Part shown: positions 21,651 through 29,819 of the stretch, piece after piece
Layout of the letters: the number at the start of each line of letters is the position of its first letter
Numbering within the stretch: the first letter of the stretch is position 1
Source of the DNA: Caldanaerobius polysaccharolyticus DSM 13641
GTDB lineage: Bacteria; Bacillota; Thermoanaerobacteria; Thermoanaerobacterales; Caldanaerobiaceae
Direction of reading: 5' to 3'
Length of the DNA: 64,000 nt
Assembly (NCBI RefSeq): GCF_000427425.1
Contig: NZ_KE386495.1
Span: 262,454 to 326,453 of the forward strand
Program-made: the position numbers and the translations under genes
The notes under the pieces: generated by a model
Told to the model about the DNA's origin: nothing
The model's database searches: none
What the model saw: only the letters and a program-made list of their open reading frames with translations

Positions 21651-21742
21651 CTATATAATTTCAAAGGAATTCCTCCAATTTTTGTTTAATTTATATATAG
21701 TAAATCTAGTGTAATACGGAGGAAATCCTAAGAAAACCAAAG

Positions 21743-21756
21743 TATGATAACGTTAA
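21743..21756. promoter_or_regulatory. Operator-like 14-mer in the leader of the second sugar operon
   Basis: TATGATAACGTTAA lies about 90 bp after the predicted transcription start. It differs by one base from the word at 13086-13099. A partial copy (TTAACGTTTACC, 21800-21811) lies closer to the start. A downstream roadblock operator for a LacI-type repressor is a reasonable inference. Confidence 0.5.
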
Positions 21757-21850
21757 TTCCTTCTTTTACTTTATCTTTTGTTCATCATAGCTATTTGACT
21801 TAACGTTTACCTCGCTTTGTAACTTTTACATATCGTCAATGTCTATTTTT

Positions 21851-21879
21851 ATTATATTTAAACATAATGTTAATGTCAA
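21851..21879 (-). promoter_or_regulatory. Perfect sigma-A promoter of the second sugar operon
   Basis: On the minus strand TTGACA (21879-21874) and TATAAT (21856-21851) are separated by exactly 17 bp. Transcription should begin near 21844, giving a leader of about 440 nt before the ATG at 21405. Confidence 0.85.
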
Positions 21880-21973
21880 GAGTAATTTTTCATTTTGTTT
21901 AATATTTTTAATCTAAACTTATTTTGATGCTATGATGATATATAAGGAAAATATAGGAAACGGGTGATCGACT

Positions 21974-22372
21974 ATGGATAAAACACTAGGCCAAAAGCTG
22001 AGGCGGCTACGAGAAAAAAAAGAATGGACTCAAAAACATGCAGCAAAAGTTTTTGGAATAACAAATGCGGCGCTTTCCAACTATGAACGAGGAGAAAGAA
22101 CACCTGACCCCGACATGCTTAAAAAATTCGCTGAGGTATATGGTGTAAGCATCGATTTCCTCGTCGGTAAAAGAGAAAATACCATTGACGAAATGTTAAA
22201 CGAAAATGTAATTATCAAAGAAAGTGAATTGAAATACATTAATTATTTAATAGGAGAAGATGCTGTCAACATCATTAAAGATATAGGGAAATTAAACGCC
22301 AAAGAAAAGGAACTATTACATCTATTCCTCCTAGGTTTAAAAGCATACCGTGAAATCAATAACAAAAAATAA
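21974..22372 (+). CDS. XRE-family transcriptional regulator
   Basis: 132 residues. The N-terminal HTH_3 domain is complete (residues 5-60): LGQKLRRLREKKEWTQKHAA, then the recognition helix NAALSNYERGERTPD and FAEVYGVSIDFLVG. The C-terminal 70 residues are helical and Lys/Glu-rich, possibly for dimerisation, with no enzymatic motif. It is one of two plus-strand genes in the window and is divergent from the second sugar operon, with a 568-bp gap. The start is ATG with GGGTGAT. It could act on its own promoter or on the neighbouring operon; nothing shows which. Confidence 0.85.
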   Translation: MDKTLGQKLRRLREKKEWTQKHAAKVFGITNAALSNYERGERTPDPDMLKKFAEVYGVSIDFLVGKRENTIDEMLNENVIIKESELKYINYLIGEDAVNIIKDIGKLNAKEKELLHLFLLGLKAYREINNKK

Positions 22373-22378
22373 GCGCAT

Positions 22379-22413
22379 AAAAAAGAGCTCACAGCATACT
22401 GCAAGCTCTTTTT
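22379..22413. terminator. Rho-independent terminator after the XRE gene
   Basis: AAAAAGAGCT and AGCTCTTTTT enclose a 13-14-nt loop and end in a T-run on either strand. It lies 7 bp after the XRE stop and also faces the degraded minus-strand fragment, so it may work in both directions. Confidence 0.85.
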
Positions 22414-22435
22414 ATCGCGCAAACAACACAAACAA

Positions 22436-22660
22436 TTAAACAAAAGGCTCAGTCAGTATCTCAATGTCGGTATCCACCACCATTGGCACTTTAACAGGGC
22501 CTACCACTGTAGAAGTAAGGGCATTTGGATATGTCTGATCAAACCTCATCCTATCAAACAGCCGACGAATGGTAAAATCCGCGGTGCCCACACCGTTGGC
22601 ATTGCCTCTCCACATATTCTTTCCTATTCCATCCGCGATAAAAACATCAAATTTATCCAC
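22436..22660 (-). pseudogene. Degraded remnant of a larger enzyme gene (LarA/DUF2088-like by resemblance)
   Basis: 74 residues starting at GTG. The text has fragments of a conserved protein (FDVFIADGIGKNM, GVGTADFT(I)RRLFD, TYPNALTSTVVGPVKVPMV) that I associate with the C-terminal part of lactate-racemase-like/DUF2088 proteins. The sequence between GKNM and RGNANGVGTADFT appears deleted, and both ends are missing. It has no convincing ribosome site. I regard it as gene debris between the XRE gene and the permease; the family assignment is tentative. Confidence 0.4.
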
Positions 22661-22773
22661 AAGTATTTTTTACTCTTTTTTACTATCCATTAGGAATAAT
22701 TGAGATGGCTTTTTGAAATGCTATCGTCTTTTCATATTTTTTGCTACTGACTATTCCCCTACACAGCCAGAAG

Positions 22774-22782
22774 TGGTATAAT
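22774..22782 (+). promoter_or_regulatory. Extended -10 promoter for the amino-acid permease
   Basis: TGGTATAAT gives TGn plus a perfect TATAAT on the plus strand. The -35 at 17 bp (TTCCCC) is not a match, as allowed for extended -10 promoters. The start would be near 22789, about 100 nt before the permease ATG. Confidence 0.5.
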
Positions 22783-22885
22783 AGGCCAAGCGGTGATTAT
22801 AGGTACACCTGGTTCTAGCCAGATGAATTTTTATACAAAAATTGGACTTGCTATTAGGCAAATTTTCAAAGTAGGGGGCTTTTTA

Positions 22886-24264
22886 ATGAATATTTTCGGG
22901 AAAAAACAGTAGATCAGCTACTTGAAGCAGCGGAACATACTAGTTTAAACAAAAAACTTACAGCAATCGACCTTGCAGCTTTGGCGATAGGTTCTGTCGT
23001 AGGTACCGGAATATTTGTAGCAACTGGTGAAGGAGCATTAAGAGCCGGTCCAGGTGTTATAATTTCGTATGTTATAGGCGGTATAACTGCTGTTTTGGCT
23101 GCATTTATCTTTGCTGAATTGGTCACGATGTTTCCTGTGGCTGGAAGTACCTATACTTACTCTTACGTAGCTTTTGGTGAAGTTATAGCATGGATTATAG
23201 GTTGGGACTTGCTTTTAGAGTATCTAGTGGCAGCCAGCGCGGTGGCCTCTGGCTGGTCAGGTACTTTTGTGGGGCTTTTAAAATCTTTTGGCATAACTTT
23301 ACCGGAAATTATAACGAAACCTCCTATATGGGGAGGATTAATGGATTTACCTGCTATTTTAATAACAGCATTTGTCGCCTGGGTTTTGTATATAGGGGTG
23401 AGAGAAAGCGCAACAACTAACAATATAATAGTACTCGCGAAAATCTCTGTAATACTTTTATTCATTTTTTTAGGCTTTAGCCATGTAAAATTGTCTAACT
23501 TAACGCCTTTCGCACCTTATGGTTGGAAAGGTATAATGTCAGCCGCAGCCACCATATTCTTTGCATATATAGGTTTTGACGCCGTATCTACCGCCGCAGA
23601 AGAGACCAAAAATCCAAGACGTAATGTTCCTTTAGGGCTCATGATTGCTATGGTGTTAATACTAGTATTTTATATATTAGTTGCCGTCGTTTTAGTTGGC
23701 ATAGTACCTTATAAGCAAATAATACCAAACGATGCTCTCCCTGGTGCTCTTAGAAGTATTGGAATTAACTGGGGATCCGCTTTGGTAGCTACTGGCGCTG
23801 CTGTTGGTATGATATCTACGCTCCTCGTAACCCTTTACGGTCAAATAAGAATATTTATGGTTATGGCAAGAGATGGACTTTTACCAGAAGTTTTTTCACA
23901 TGTCCATCCGAAATATAGAACTCCTCATATTAACACACTTATTACAAGTATAATAGCAGCAATAATTGCAGGTTTTTTACCATTGGATATAATAATCGAG
24001 CTATGCAATATAGGTACATTGTCTGTTTTCGTAATTGTATCTATAGGTATATTGGTGTTGAGAGTAAAAATGCCAAATGCTGAGAGAAAATTCAGAGTGC
24101 CTTTTGTATGGGTGGTAGCACCTCTTACAATGGCGTTCAGTTTATATCTCATAGCAAGTTTACCTTGGGTTACATGGGCAAGGTTTGGGATATGGATGCT
24201 GGTAGGATTGATAATTTATTTTGCTTATAGCAGATATCACAGCGTATTAAACACGCAAAAATAA
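22886..24264 (+). CDS. APC-superfamily amino-acid permease (YfnA-like), frameshifted near its start
   Basis: The long frame (from 22981) encodes about 12 membrane segments with APC motifs: GSVVGTGIFVATGEGALRAGPG, FAELVTMFPVAGSTYTYSY, FFAYIGFDAVSTAAEETKNP and RIFMVMARDGLLP. It imports amino acids by proton symport. The natural start is the ATG at 22886 behind GTAGGGGG, but that frame hits TAG after eight codons. At 22901-22906 there are six A; a seventh would give MNIFGKKTVDQLLEAAEH and join the long frame. No other in-frame start has a ribosome site. It is either inactivated, read by slippage, or a sequencing error. Confidence 0.8.
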
Positions 24265-24483
24265 CATTCCTGGAACAGACAACCCTCTGGCCCCATTTTT
24301 CTTGAAGCATTCTTTAGTCAGAGTATGTTTAGAATATGGCTATTGGATATCCTCCAGCAGCCTTTTATTCGTTTCATATTCAGGCAATTACCACAATGAC
24401 ATATATTCAAACTCTTCCATAAGCTGGTTGTAGGTCCCCAGTGGGCAAAATTTGTTTTGCTACGTGCTTTACATACTGTTAGA

Positions 24484-24531
24484 GCCACACCGGCTCTATA
24501 GCATTCTAAAAAGCCATAAATTCGGTGTGGC
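24484..24531. terminator. Inverted repeat between convergent permease and gnd genes
   Basis: GCCACACCG (24484-24492) and CGGTGTGGC (24523-24531) are perfect complements, with an inner GGCT/AGCC pair. The 24265-24565 gap has no convincing gene; a weak minus-strand frame shows no known domain. The stem could end transcripts from both sides, although the T-run on the plus strand (TTTATTTTTTTC, 24556-24567) lies some distance beyond it. Confidence 0.45.
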
Positions 24532-24565
24532 CTAATACTTGAGAGCCCTCTCCCTTTATTTTTTT

Positions 24566-25966
24566 CTACCACTGTGTATGAAATACGCCCTCTTTGTCGA
24601 TCCTCTCATAAGTGTGGCTTCCGAAGTAATCCCTTTGAGCCTGTATCAGGTTAGCAGGCAACCTGTCTCTTCGATAAGAATCATAATATCCCAAAGCCGA
24701 TGCAAAGGACGGCACAGGGATTCCATTCTGCACCGCTAAAGCCACTACCCTTCTCCAGCCATCCATGGCCTTCTCAATCGACTCCTTAAAATAGGGATCT
24801 AGAAGCAGGTTATCCAGGTCCGCATTTCTATCATAGACTTGTTTTATCCTGTCCAAAAACTGTGCCCTTATGATGCATCCTCCCCGCCACAACAGCGCAA
24901 TATTCCCCAGGTTTAAATCCCATTTGTACGTTTCAGAAGCCAGCTTTAATATGTCAAAACCCTGGGCATAAGAGCATATCTTAGAAGCATACAGCGCTTT
25001 TTGTATATCATCGATAACCCGCTCTTCATCGCCATCAAAAGAAGGCTGCACACCTTTTAACACCTTAGATGCCTTTACCCTTTCGCTTTTTCTCGCTGAA
25101 ATAAACCGTGCAAACACGGCCTCAGCTATAGTGGGCGCCAGCGCCCCTATCTCTAAAGCCTCCTGGGACGTCCACTTGCCTGTACCTTTTTGCTGAGCGG
25201 TATCCAAAATCACGTCTATAAGAGGCAATCCTGTCTCTTCATCTATTTTGCTCAGTACATCTGCTGTGATCTGTATAAGGTAAGAATTTAATTCTCCTTC
25301 ATTCCACTTAATAAACACATCCCGTATGCGGTCTACAGGCATTTTAAGCAATTCTCTCATGAGGAAATAGGCTTCACTTATAAGCTGCATATCGCCGTAC
25401 TCTATGCCGTTGTGTACCATCTTAACGTAATGACCGGCCCCATCAGGCCCTATGTAGTCACAGCACGGGACACCATCTACCTTTGCCGCAATGCTTCTCA
25501 ATATATCCTTGACCTGATCCCAGGCTTCTCTTGAACCCCCTGGCATAATGCTGGGGCCCTTTCTGGCTCCTTCTTCTCCTCCCGAAATCCCTGTCCCCAG
25601 GAACAAAATTCCTTTCTCAGAAAGCTCTCTATACCTTCGAACAGTATCTTTAAAGTAGGAATTGCCACCATCGATGACGATATCCCCTTTGTCCAGCAAA
25701 GGCACAAGGGATTGTATAACCATATCCACCGGCCCGCCGGCTTTAACCATGAGCAATACTTTCCTCGGCTTTTTAAGAGAGGCCACAAATTCACTCAAGG
25801 TGTACTGAGGCAAAATCCTCTTGCCCTGTCCGAATTTCTCCACAAAATCCTTTGTTACCTCTTCGGTGCGGTTATACACCGCCACAGAATAGCCATTCTC
25901 CTCGATGTTGAGCGCGAGGTTTTGTCCCATGACGCCAAGTCCAATGACGCCGATATCTGCGTACAT
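24566..25966 (-). CDS. gnd: 6-phosphogluconate dehydrogenase (decarboxylating)
   Basis: 466 residues. The Rossmann start IGVIGLGVMGQNLALNIE binds NAD(P). GGEEGARKGPSIMPGG and YVKMVHNGIEYGDMQLI form the substrate site with the catalytic Lys/His/Asn. The C-terminal part TAQQKGTGKWTSQEALEIG and the tail segment RRDRLPANLIQAQRDYFGSH are intact. It converts 6-phosphogluconate to ribulose 5-phosphate and CO2. The length matches the GntZ/Gnd class of about 470 residues. It is the last gene of the gluconate operon, 24 bp after gntP, so it completes the route gluconate, 6-phosphogluconate, pentose phosphate. Confidence 0.95.
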   Translation of the reverse strand: MYADIGVIGLGVMGQNLALNIEENGYSVAVYNRTEEVTKDFVEKFGQGKRILPQYTLSEFVASLKKPRKVLLMVKAGGPVDMVIQSLVPLLDKGDIVIDGGNSYFKDTVRRYRELSEKGILFLGTGISGGEEGARKGPSIMPGGSREAWDQVKDILRSIAAKVDGVPCCDYIGPDGAGHYVKMVHNGIEYGDMQLISEAYFLMRELLKMPVDRIRDVFIKWNEGELNSYLIQITADVLSKIDEETGLPLIDVILDTAQQKGTGKWTSQEALEIGALAPTIAEAVFARFISARKSERVKASKVLKGVQPSFDGDEERVIDDIQKALYASKICSYAQGFDILKLASETYKWDLNLGNIALLWRGGCIIRAQFLDRIKQVYDRNADLDNLLLDPYFKESIEKAMDGWRRVVALAVQNGIPVPSFASALGYYDSYRRDRLPANLIQAQRDYFGSHTYERIDKEGVFHTQW

Positions 25967-25990
25967 CTAAATCACTCCTTACTGCATTTT

Positions 25991-27307
25991 TTAAATCAAC
26001 ATGTTTAAAAAGAGTACTCCAATCAATCCCGCTACTGATATAATGGTCTCCATGATAGACCATGTGGCAAAGGTCTCACCTATGGTTAAGTTAAAAAATT
26101 CCTTAAACATCCAGAAACCAGGGTCATTAACATGTGAAAATATCAAGCTCCCTGCTCCTGTAGCCAAGACCATCAATTCTGGCCTTATATTTGAGGCAGC
26201 AACTATAGGGGCCATAATCCCCGCTGCTGTTATAGCCGCTACTGTAGCAGAACCCTGCGCAATCCTCAACGCTGCGGCAATAAGCCATGCGAGAAACAGT
26301 GGCGAAAAGTTGGATTGCTTTACGACATCTGCTATATATTTACCCACGCCGCTGTCTATCAATACCTGCTTGAACGCACCTCCACCGCCTATAATAAGCA
26401 GTATCATAGCTATAGAGCTTATCGCCGCCTCCGCAATCTTCATGACCTCATTTATCTTTTTACCTCTATTCAGCCCAAAAGTAAAGATCGCAATTATCAC
26501 CGCAATCAATAACGCCATAACAGGATCGCCTATAAAGCTCAAAACCGACCTGATATTTGAATTTTCCGGCAGCGTCAACTTGGCGACAGTGGCTAATGCC
26601 ATCAATATGACAGGTATTAACGCCGTAAATAAGCTAATCCAAAAGCCAGGCAACTCTTCTTCTTTATACGCCTGGGCTTTATAAAGATTTTCAGGTACAC
26701 CGCGGCTAAACCTCTTAGCATATGTAGCGAAAACCGGCCCGGCTAATATGACTACAGGTATACCTACTAGTATTCCATACAGCAGCGTAAGCCCAATATC
26801 AGCTTTATACACCGAAACCACCGCAGTAGCTCCAGGGTGTGGAGGTAAAAATCCGTGGGTTACAGAGAGGGCGGCGGTCATAGGCAAGCCTATATATATT
26901 AACGGAATATCGGCCGTAGCCGCTAACGTAAATACAAGGGGGATCAAAAGCACCAGCCCTACCTCGTAAAACAGCGCTATACCTACAATAAACCCTGTAA
27001 CCACAATGGCTATTTGAACATTCTTACGCCCAAATTTGTTTATCAATGTATTAGCGATTTTTTGTGCTCCTCCACCTTCAGCCATGAGTTTACCTAATAT
27101 AGCGCCTAAGCCCACAACTAATGCGAGAGACCCAAGGGTACTACCCATACCGTTTTCAATAGAAGCGATAACTTTTGTTATAGGTATACCCTCTCCTATA
27201 CCAACTGCCAGCGATACAATTATCAACGAAAGAAAACCGTTAAGCTTAAAGCCCATCATTAAAATCAGCAACAGGACAACACCCAGCACAATAACTACTA
27301 TTGGCAT
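25991..27307 (-). CDS. gntP: Gluconate permease, GntP family
   Basis: 438 residues, almost entirely hydrophobic with about 12-14 membrane segments. GntP features include GAILGKLMAEGGGAQKIANT, MTAALSVTHGFLPPHPGATA, IGGGGAFKQVLIDSGVG and HVNDPGFWMFKEFFNL. It imports gluconate or a related sugar acid with protons. The start is ATG with GAGGGGGG. It lies between gntK and gnd (17 and 24 bp gaps). Confidence 0.93.
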   Translation of the reverse strand: MPIVVIVLGVVLLLILMMGFKLNGFLSLIIVSLAVGIGEGIPITKVIASIENGMGSTLGSLALVVGLGAILGKLMAEGGGAQKIANTLINKFGRKNVQIAIVVTGFIVGIALFYEVGLVLLIPLVFTLAATADIPLIYIGLPMTAALSVTHGFLPPHPGATAVVSVYKADIGLTLLYGILVGIPVVILAGPVFATYAKRFSRGVPENLYKAQAYKEEELPGFWISLFTALIPVILMALATVAKLTLPENSNIRSVLSFIGDPVMALLIAVIIAIFTFGLNRGKKINEVMKIAEAAISSIAMILLIIGGGGAFKQVLIDSGVGKYIADVVKQSNFSPLFLAWLIAAALRIAQGSATVAAITAAGIMAPIVAASNIRPELMVLATGAGSLIFSHVNDPGFWMFKEFFNLTIGETFATWSIMETIISVAGLIGVLFLNMLI

Positions 27308-27324
27308 AATAAATCCCCCCTCTA

Positions 27325-28845
27325 TTATTGTAAATTTATAATATTAACAAATTCATCTTTTAGATGATCGTATAAGCGTTCATATATCTCAAACAGTTTA
27401 AAGTAAATATCGTGGATGGCCTTATCAGGATATATCGTCTGCGATACAGGAACCATCTTCTCTACATCTTCAATCGCATTTATAAGGCCGAGGGATTTCA
27501 TGGCTAAAACAGCTGCGCCAAGGCACGAGCTTTCATAGCTCTCTGCTATCAAGACTTCCTTATTAAAAACGTCAGATAAAATCTTAACCCACAACGGCGA
27601 TCTCACAAAGCCGCCTGTAGCATAAATCTTCTCTACACTACCTGTAACCTGTTCCAGGGCTTTTCCCACGCTGTATATGCCGTATACCACTCCTTCCATC
27701 AAAGCCCTTAAAAAGTGCTCTCTGGTGTGGGTTATATTTACCCCGAAGAAAACACCTCTCACATTGGCATTCCAGTGAGGAGCTCTTTCGCCCAGAAGAT
27801 AAGGCAAAAACACCAATCCACCGGCACCCGGTGAAATACCCCCTGCTTTTTGCGTTAGCACGTCGTAGAAATTCACATTCTCCTTTTCTGCACTCTTGGC
27901 CTCCAGGGGATAAAAATTATCTTTAAACCATTTCAGCGCTATACCCCCGTTATTGACGGGACCTCCCAGTACGTAATGGTTCTCCGTGAGTATGTAAGAA
28001 AATATTCTCTCCTCGGGATCCGATGCCGGCTTTGGGGAAACCACCCTTATCGCACCGCTGGTGCCTATAGTAACCGCAGCCACACCAGGCTTTACGGCGT
28101 TGGTGCCCAGATTGGATAAACATCCATCGCTGGCCCCTACTATAAATGGCACGCCTTTATCTATGTTCAAATAGCGGGCGTATTCATCTTTTAACCCTTT
28201 GACGATATACGTGGGAAGTACAGGTACTGACAACTTATCAGGCGATATACCGATAAGGTTAAGCGCTTCATCGTCCCACTTTAGCTTATAAATATCAAAC
28301 AATCCTGTGGCAGATGCTATGGAATAATCCACTATATATTTAGAAAACAACTTGTAAAAAACGTATTCTTTTATTGATATAAATTTATAAGCTTTATCAA
28401 AAACTTCCCTGTCATTATCTTTCATCCACAAAAGCTTGCATAGAGGTGACATGGGGTGCACTGGCGTCCCTGTCCTCATATAAATAGAATGACCTGCTCC
28501 GCTTTCTTTTATCAACCTTGCATAACTTTCGCTTCTGGTGTCAGCCCAGATTATACACCTTGTCAAAGGGTTTCCCCTATGGTCTACGGCCAGCAAGCTA
28601 TGCATGGCTGAACTAAAACTTATTCCAGCAAGCTTATTTCCAGAATAATCGTTTTCCGCCACCACATCTTTTATGGATTCTAAAACCGCCTTAAATATTT
28701 CTTCAGGATCCTGTTCGCTCCACGTAGGCCTGGGATTGTATATAGGGTATTCAATGACCTTTTTGGAAATAATCACCCCCTCACGGTTAAACGCTATAGA
28801 CCTGGTACCTGTCGTACCTATATCTACAGCTACTATATAGTCCAT
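27325..28845 (-). CDS. gntK: Gluconokinase, FGGY family
   Basis: 506 residues. The N-terminal ATPase-fold motif is VAVDIGTTGTRSIAFN; WSEQDPEEIF and GISFSSAMHSLLAVD follow. The C-terminal FGGY signature region is APHWNANVRGVFFGVNI and YATGGFVRSPLWVKILSDV. These features and the gntP/gnd neighbours identify a gluconokinase rather than a xylulokinase or glycerol kinase. It makes 6-phosphogluconate from gluconate and ATP. It is the first gene of the operon, under the promoter at 28885-28913. The start is ATG; the upstream GTGAGGCGATG is a weak ribosome site. Confidence 0.92.
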   Translation of the reverse strand: MDYIVAVDIGTTGTRSIAFNREGVIISKKVIEYPIYNPRPTWSEQDPEEIFKAVLESIKDVVAENDYSGNKLAGISFSSAMHSLLAVDHRGNPLTRCIIWADTRSESYARLIKESGAGHSIYMRTGTPVHPMSPLCKLLWMKDNDREVFDKAYKFISIKEYVFYKLFSKYIVDYSIASATGLFDIYKLKWDDEALNLIGISPDKLSVPVLPTYIVKGLKDEYARYLNIDKGVPFIVGASDGCLSNLGTNAVKPGVAAVTIGTSGAIRVVSPKPASDPEERIFSYILTENHYVLGGPVNNGGIALKWFKDNFYPLEAKSAEKENVNFYDVLTQKAGGISPGAGGLVFLPYLLGERAPHWNANVRGVFFGVNITHTREHFLRALMEGVVYGIYSVGKALEQVTGSVEKIYATGGFVRSPLWVKILSDVFNKEVLIAESYESSCLGAAVLAMKSLGLINAIEDVEKMVPVSQTIYPDKAIHDIYFKLFEIYERLYDHLKDEFVNIINLQ

Positions 28846-28866
28846 AAATCATCGCCTCACTCGACA

Positions 28867-28928
28867 AAAAATATTTTCATAATTATTATATCACTCGGGC
28901 TATTTGAAATCAATATGAAAATATTTTT
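28867..28928 (-). promoter_or_regulatory. Gluconate operon promoter bracketed by two mirror operators
   Basis: On the minus strand TTGATT (28913-28908) and TATAAT (28890-28885) lie 17 bp apart. TATGAAAATATTTTT (28914-28928) abuts the -35, and its exact inverted copy (28867-28881) covers the expected start near 28878. Each box is itself near-palindromic (GAAAATATTTT). The adjacent RpiR-family gene is the obvious candidate binder. Confidence 0.8.
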
Positions 28929-28934
28929 CTTACG

Positions 28935-29792
28935 TTAGTACCTTTTAACCGCTATGCCCTTTCTTATAGAGTAAAGGTTTTTCAACGTGTCTTCCTTGCG
29001 CTTGAGGGCCACACCCACGTACAGGCAATCCACTAAAGCAAGCGCCGAAATCCTGGATTCCATAGCTTCACTCCTAAACGCAGATTCTTTTCCATAAGAA
29101 ATTAATACCACATCTGAAACCTCTGCCAAAGGAGACTTGCTGTTGCCGGTTATAGAGATGATATTTAGGCCATTTTCTTTCCCTATTTTTACGGATTCAA
29201 CCAGATCTTTATTGCTGCCCGAATTTGAAAAGGCCACTATCACATCGCCTTGTTGCGCCAAAGAGGCGTACATCGCCTGCCAGTGCCCATCGCTGCTGGC
29301 CTCGCACCTTATTCCCGTCCTTATAAACTTATGATACGCATCGTATGCCAGTACGCCAGAACCGCCCATGCCGAAAAATAGTATCTGATTGGCCTGCAAC
29401 ATAAAATCCACAGCTTTTTCCAACACCTTATCATCGTTTAACTTCATCGTCTCTTCCAAGCTGTACAAATTGGAATTTAAAATCTTTTGCTTTATTATGT
29501 ACATGTCGTCATCTTCGTTTATCTCCTCATGGATATTTTGCACAGGCTTGACTACCAAATATGCCAGGTTTATTTTTAAATCCTGATATCCCTTATATCC
29601 CAGCTTTTGGCACAACCTAAAAACAGTGGCTTCGCTTACGCCGCATTTCTCGGCTAAGTCAGTTATGGTAAAATGCACAATATCCGCCGTGTTTTCCAGT
29701 ATGTATGCCGCGGCTTTTTTCTCCGCGGCGTTGAGTTTAGGAAAAATAGCCCTTATCCTCGCCAGACAATCGTATCCTGTTTTTTCATTCAT
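28935..29792 (-). CDS. RpiR/MurR-family transcriptional regulator (HTH + SIS)
   Basis: 285 residues. The N-terminal HTH_6 domain reads LNAAEKKAAAYILENTADIV then FTITDLAEKCGVSEATVFRLCQKLGYKGY. The SIS domain (about 120-260) has FFGMGGSGVLAYDAYHKF, DVIVAFSNSGSNKDLVE and ISITGNSKSPLAEVSDV, which bind phosphosugars. It sits just upstream of the gluconate operon, whose promoter carries paired operators, so it likely represses or activates that operon in response to 6-phosphogluconate or a related phosphosugar. The start is ATG; 27 bp separate it from the Cys-rich gene upstream. Confidence 0.9.
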   Translation of the reverse strand: MNEKTGYDCLARIRAIFPKLNAAEKKAAAYILENTADIVHFTITDLAEKCGVSEATVFRLCQKLGYKGYQDLKINLAYLVVKPVQNIHEEINEDDDMYIIKQKILNSNLYSLEETMKLNDDKVLEKAVDFMLQANQILFFGMGGSGVLAYDAYHKFIRTGIRCEASSDGHWQAMYASLAQQGDVIVAFSNSGSNKDLVESVKIGKENGLNIISITGNSKSPLAEVSDVVLISYGKESAFRSEAMESRISALALVDCLYVGVALKRKEDTLKNLYSIRKGIAVKRY

Positions 29793-29819
29793 AAAGCTAC
29801 AACCCCCTAATCATGCCAC

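Noticed and set aside
21611..21664. 17-codon leader peptide gene
   Set aside because: Good ribosome site but no conservation evidence; mentioned only as part of the leader finding.
24265..24565. Transposase remnant downstream of the permease
   Set aside because: Broken minus-strand frames show no conserved transposase motif, so I only report the inverted repeat.
26001..26684. Plus-strand frame of 227 codons inside the gluconate permease gene
   Set aside because: Antisense to gntP, low-complexity Ile/Ala/Asn composition, no ribosome site and no domain. A shadow of the real gene.
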